DNA of 34,335 bases from an uncultured Clostridia bacterium. Its GTDB lineage: Bacteria > Bacillota > Clostridia > Christensenellales > Borkfalkiaceae. The DNA is taken from positions 1-34,335 of the forward strand of contig CANOUP010000020.1 of the NCBI GenBank assembly GCA_947570625.1, read 5' to 3'. This document shows positions 31,096-34,335 of this stretch, one piece after another; the first letter of the stretch is position 1; every line of letters starts with the position of its first letter. A program made the position numbers and the translations under genes. A model generated the notes under the pieces. It did not search any database. It was given only the letters and a program-made list of their open reading frames with translations, and was not told the DNA's origin.

Positions 31096-32334
31096 ATGTA
31101 CGATATTAATGAAGTTATAACCCATATTTCGCAGGCGGTAAAATACGATTCGTCGCAGGCTCCCGCAGCCCAAGGCGCGCCCTTCGGCAAGGGCGCCGCG
31201 GACTGTCTGGATTATTTTTTGAAGCTTGCCCAATCTTTCGGGTTCGAAACAAAAAATTACGACAACTACGCAGGCGAAGTAATTTTCGGCGAGGGCGAAG
31301 AATTCGCAGTGCTCGCCCACCTCGACGTAGTGCCCGCGGGCAGGGGCTGGAAGCACGACCCCTTCGGCGGAGAAATAGATTACGTCAATTCCAGAATCTG
31401 GGGCAGGGGAACGATGGACGACAAGGGCCCCGCCGTGATAATATTACACTGCCTGAAACAGCTTAAAGACGAAGGCTTCGTTCCGTCGAGGAAGATTAAA
31501 CTTATTGTCGGCTGTAACGAAGAAAACGGCTGGGAATGCATAAAATACTATAAGAAGCACGCGGTTATGCCCAAAGAAGGATTTTCGCCCGACGCTGATT
31601 TCCCCGTGATTTACGCGGAAAAGGGAATTTTGCACGTCGAGCTCAAATTTCCCGCAAACGGCGTAAAACACCTCGAAGGGGGCGAACGCGCGAATATGGT
31701 CTGCGACTACTGCGAAACGTCCGACAACGGCACCCCTATCCGCGAAGATCTTACCTTCGAAAACGGAAAAATAGTTGCACGCGGGAAATCGGCGCACGCC
31801 TCGCTTCCCCATCTCGGACGCAACGCGATAGAGCCCGTTCTCTCCTACCTCGGGCTAAACGAAATGTCGTCGCTGTTATTCGACGACGGGTTCGGGCTTA
31901 AAAAACTCAAAGACGGAACGGGAAGCCTTACCTTCTCGCCGAACATAATAAAGTGCGACGGCGATAACATTTACGTTACGTGCGACATAAGGTACCCCGC
32001 CTCCTATTCGGAAAAAGACGTGCTGGACGCGATTGAAGAAAGACGAATACCCTATACCGTTCTTAACAGTCAGGCGCCCTTGCACATAGACCCCGGATGC
32101 AAGCTTGTAAAAACGCTGTGCGAAACTTACTGCGAGGTGACGGGCAAAACCGTAAAACCCGTTTCCATCGGCGGGGGAACGTACGCGCGCGCGCTCGAAT
32201 GCGGTGCGGGGTTCGGACCCGAGGAAGAGGGCGAAGAGAGCACCATCCACAAACCCGACGAGTACATAACCTTCGAGAAAATCGGGAAGTGTTTGGAAAT
32301 TTATAAACTTGCAATAGAGCGTCTTTGCAGGTAA
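31096..32334 (+). CDS. M20-family metallopeptidase, PepV-like dipeptidase
   Basis: A 412-residue cytoplasmic zinc dipeptidase-type protein. Motifs are H75-x-D77 in LAHLDVVPAG, D108 in GRGTMDDKGP, the E142-E143 acid pair in CNEENGW, a lid/dimerisation domain at about 190-330, and IGGGTYARALE plus a late His in STIHKPDEYI. It is somewhat shorter than typical PepV (about 470 residues). AAGG lies six bases before the chosen ATG. The likely role is cleavage of short peptides for nutrition or cell-wall recycling. It heads a probable operon with the next two genes. Confidence 0.9.
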   Translation: MYDINEVITHISQAVKYDSSQAPAAQGAPFGKGAADCLDYFLKLAQSFGFETKNYDNYAGEVIFGEGEEFAVLAHLDVVPAGRGWKHDPFGGEIDYVNSRIWGRGTMDDKGPAVIILHCLKQLKDEGFVPSRKIKLIVGCNEENGWECIKYYKKHAVMPKEGFSPDADFPVIYAEKGILHVELKFPANGVKHLEGGERANMVCDYCETSDNGTPIREDLTFENGKIVARGKSAHASLPHLGRNAIEPVLSYLGLNEMSSLLFDDGFGLKKLKDGTGSLTFSPNIIKCDGDNIYVTCDIRYPASYSEKDVLDAIEERRIPYTVLNSQAPLHIDPGCKLVKTLCETYCEVTGKTVKPVSIGGGTYARALECGAGFGPEEEGEESTIHKPDEYITFEKIGKCLEIYKLAIERLCR

Positions 32335-32341
32335 TGTTGTT

Positions 32342-33208
32342 ATGAAAGGTAAAAAGCTATCAAAAAAGATAATATTCGCAATCGTGTGCGGGGCGGTTAT
32401 CGGTTCGATTATAATCGCGCTGTCGGGCTTGCAGATTGCTTTTGTGGTAGCAGACAAAATCGAGTGCTGGCGCCCCGATTACGAACGCGCGGAAATAAGC
32501 ACCCTGCTTGACAAGGAAGAGCTTTCCGACGGGGATTACGACTTTTTATTTCGCCAGACGGGACTTACAAAACTCGGCATCGACAGAATGCGCGCAAGGG
32601 GCGAAAAGGGAATAAAGCGCATACTCTCCGTACAGGACGACTTTTTCGCCGAACACCGTGTGCAGAACGACTACTTCGCACCCTTTGTGTGTACGGACTT
32701 CATAGAAAAGCATATTGCTTATTCGTATCTGGAAAACGGGGACATAATCCTCACCTCCTCCACCCACCTTTCGGGTTGGAGAATGGGGCACTCGGGGCTG
32801 GTTACCGACGCTTACGAAGCGATGAACGGCGGGCGCGGCGTACTTCAAGCCAACGCGATAGGCGATACCAGCGCGCCGGGCACTATGCGCGACTTTACCG
32901 ACAGGGTGAATTTTATGATAGTTTCGCCCAAAGCCGACAAAGAACTCAAAGCGCAGGTCTGCGAATATGCGGAAAACAATCTTATAGGCAAGGTCTACGA
33001 CCCCACTGCGGGAGTGTTTTCAAGCAAGAACAAAGTTGAAAGAACGCAGTGCGCACACCTTGTGTGGTACGCGTATAATTATTTCGGGATTGACCTCGAC
33101 TGCGGGGGCGGGCTTGTAGTTACCCCCAAAGATATAGCCAATTCCCCCCACGTTGAACTCGTACAGGTTTTCGGTTTCGATATTAACGACCTGTGGAAAT
33201 ATAAATAA
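32342..33208 (+). CDS. Membrane-anchored permuted NlpC/P60 (YiiX-like) cysteine-hydrolase-type protein
   Basis: A 288-residue protein with an N-terminal membrane helix (about 9-35), so the rest is probably extracytoplasmic. Residues about 130-270 resemble the circularly permuted papain-like NlpC/P60 group: GDIILTSS, then H150 in MGHSGLV, and the late cysteine C237 in QCAHLVWYAYNYFG. In this group the His precedes the Cys in sequence. Such proteins cleave amide or ester bonds, sometimes in peptidoglycan peptides or lipids. It follows the peptidase gene by seven bases. The substrate is unknown. Confidence 0.78.
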   Translation: MKGKKLSKKIIFAIVCGAVIGSIIIALSGLQIAFVVADKIECWRPDYERAEISTLLDKEELSDGDYDFLFRQTGLTKLGIDRMRARGEKGIKRILSVQDDFFAEHRVQNDYFAPFVCTDFIEKHIAYSYLENGDIILTSSTHLSGWRMGHSGLVTDAYEAMNGGRGVLQANAIGDTSAPGTMRDFTDRVNFMIVSPKADKELKAQVCEYAENNLIGKVYDPTAGVFSSKNKVERTQCAHLVWYAYNYFGIDLDCGGGLVVTPKDIANSPHVELVQVFGFDINDLWKYK

Positions 33209-33229
33209 AAAAGAAAGAGGTGTATACAA

Positions 33230-34093
33230 ATGCAGGAATACGACAAATACCAATTCGACATAGACGGTACGGTGTTAAGGAGTTACAGAGGCAACGAAAG
33301 AACGGTGACCGTTCCCGACGGAGTAACTTCTATCGAATACAGCGCGTTTTCGACGTGCGGGGTTACGGAAGTAACTCTGCCCGAAAGCGTCGTGAATATA
33401 GGATACAGCGCGTTCAAGGCTTGTTCGGGTCTTGAAAAAATCAATATCCCCGCGGGAGTAAAGACAATCCGCGACGAAGCGTTCAGGGGTTGCGGTTCGC
33501 TTAAAGACGTCGTTCTTCCCGAAGGACTTACCGCTATCGGCAGGTGGGCGTTTACGGGCTGTGCCGAGCTGACCGAAATAACCGTTCCCGCAAGCGTTAC
33601 CGCCTTGGGATACAGCGCGTTTTCAGACTGCAAAAAGCTGTCGTCGGCAAAAATCGAAGGCGCGGTAACCGCGCTTGAAGACAACCTGTTCGCAGGCTGT
33701 TCTGCGCTTGAAAGCGTTACCCTTCCCGGCAGCGTCAAGACGGTTGGAAAATGGGCTTTTTCCGACTGCAAAGTTTTGAAAAAGCTCGAACTTCGCGAAG
33801 GCGTGGTTTCAATCGGCGAAGGCGCGTTAAAGGACTGCTGGGGGCTTGAAAGCGTAACCCTTCCCGAAACTCTTAACGAAATAGACAGATGGGCGTTTGC
33901 GGGCTGTAACGGACTTAAAGAAATTACCATACCCAAAAACGTCGCGCTTATGGGTATGTGCGTATTTACCGATTGCAGCGGGCTGGTAATTACCTGCAAC
34001 AGAAAAAAAGCTTCCTACGGCAAGAAATGGAGCAAGTTATGGCTGGGAAGCAACGCCGAACCTTTAAAGGTCAACTGGCTTGCAAAAAAATAA
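33230..34093 (+). CDS. BspA-type leucine-rich-repeat (LRR_5) protein without signal peptide
   Basis: A 287-residue protein of about ten LRR_5 repeats of about 23 residues ('IGYSAFKACSGLEKINIP', 'IGRWAFTGCAELTEITVP' and similar). A short C-terminal tail is rich in Lys and Trp (KKWSKLWLGS). No signal peptide, lipobox or membrane helix is visible, so it appears cytoplasmic, unlike the large LRR lipoprotein at 20358-23687. AAAGAGGTG lies seven bases before the ATG. Binding partners are unknown. Confidence 0.87.
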   Translation: MQEYDKYQFDIDGTVLRSYRGNERTVTVPDGVTSIEYSAFSTCGVTEVTLPESVVNIGYSAFKACSGLEKINIPAGVKTIRDEAFRGCGSLKDVVLPEGLTAIGRWAFTGCAELTEITVPASVTALGYSAFSDCKKLSSAKIEGAVTALEDNLFAGCSALESVTLPGSVKTVGKWAFSDCKVLKKLELREGVVSIGEGALKDCWGLESVTLPETLNEIDRWAFAGCNGLKEITIPKNVALMGMCVFTDCSGLVITCNRKKASYGKKWSKLWLGSNAEPLKVNWLAKK

Positions 34094-34111
34094 TTTTACC
34101 CTGTGAAATAA

Positions 34112-34140
34112 TTGACAAAAAAAAAGTAATTTAATATAAT
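34112..34140 (+). promoter_or_regulatory. Consensus promoter of tRNA-Arg
   Basis: A perfect TTGACA (34112-34117), an A-rich 17-bp spacer and a perfect TATAAT (34135-34140). A 10-bp hairpin (34141-34150 with 34159-34168, one G-U pair, 8-base loop) lies between the -10 box and the tRNA and overlaps the start site; it could guide processing of the tRNA 5' end. Confidence 0.85.
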
Positions 34141-34173
34141 GAATAAGCTGTTCGGAAACAGTTTATTCGTTAT

Positions 34174-34250
34174 GCGCTGTTAGCTCAACTGGATAGAGCG
34201 TTGGTCTACGGAACCAAAGGCTAGGAGTTCGAACCTCTTACGGCGCGCCA
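34174..34250 (+). tRNA. tRNA-Arg (ACG)
   Basis: A complete 77-nt cloverleaf. The acceptor GCGCTGT pairs with ACGGCGC (one G-U), the anticodon stem TTGGT/ACCAA holds a CTACGGA loop with ACG, and the T stem AGGAG/CTCTT closes a TTCGAAC loop. CCA is encoded. The A34 is expected to be deaminated to inosine. Confidence 0.97.
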
Positions 34251-34259
34251 AAAGAGTAT

Positions 34260-34306
34260 AATCCGAATTGTTTACTTGTTACAAGTGAGTGGTTCGGATT
34301 TACTTT
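34260..34306 (+). terminator. Terminator of tRNA-Arg
   Basis: An 18-bp stem including G-U pairs (34260-34277 with 34283-34300) is followed by TACTTTTTA. It begins ten bases after the tRNA. Nothing further is recognisable to the window end at 34335. Confidence 0.8.
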
Positions 34307-34335
34307 TTATATCAGCAATAAATAGTTTGACTTTC

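Overview
The window looks like chromosomal DNA of a low-to-mid GC Bacillota (class Clostridia, probably an uncultured gut lineage). Pointers are the rpsF-ssb-rpsR operon, Clostridia-style HypA/HypB and GltD-like flavoproteins, a SpoIIE-type phosphatase, BspA-type leucine-rich-repeat and GLUG surface proteins, and TTGACA-N17-TATAAT promoters throughout. Genus-level placement cannot be made from the sequence alone. No insertion sequence, phage gene, CRISPR array or rRNA gene was seen, and no stretch over 300 bases lacks a gene.

Layout. 1-242: the 3' part of a tRNA-Met(CAU) and a complete tRNA-Glu(UUC) with its terminator. 397-7218: an AT-richer block with a GLUG-repeat surface protein and an MMPL/RND exporter on the minus strand, divergent from a TetR regulator. 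A 30-bp palindrome between them is a good operator candidate. 7321-9410: an OmpR-type response regulator and histidine kinase. 9414-12343: a secreted, membrane-anchored transglutaminase-like protein with a strong promoter and two hairpins in its leader.

12450-19607 is the most unusual part. Two consecutive minus-strand units encode HypB-2 plus an ECF S-component fused to a SAM methyltransferase, then a flavoprotein resembling polyunsaturated fatty acid isomerase (PAI), HypB-1, a 942-residue Fe-S/FAD oxidoreductase and HypA. Genes within each unit overlap or nearly touch. There is no hydrogenase structural gene and no hypC, hypD, hypE or hypF here, so the nickel-chaperone proteins probably serve something else, or serve a distant locus.

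19614-26399: a PLP-homeostasis protein, a large BspA-like lipoprotein with an internal 1,023-bp tandem duplication, the rpsF-ssb-rpsR operon with a structured element between ssb and rpsR, and the CCA-adding enzyme. 26371-28420: a lipid kinase followed by a cysteine-rich PAS/PP2C phosphatase. 28421-31064: RadC, a DesK/NarX-type kinase and a NarL-type regulator, one operon. 31036-34306: an M20 dipeptidase, a permuted NlpC/P60-type protein, a signal-less BspA-like repeat protein and a tRNA-Arg(ACG).

Several divergent gene pairs have tightly packed promoters. One pair appears to share a single palindromic -35 box with exactly 17-bp spacers on both sides. Three promoters place the predicted transcription start within a few bases of the start codon, which suggests leaderless or near-leaderless mRNAs. 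Functions are inferred from motifs and remembered family features. No database search was run.
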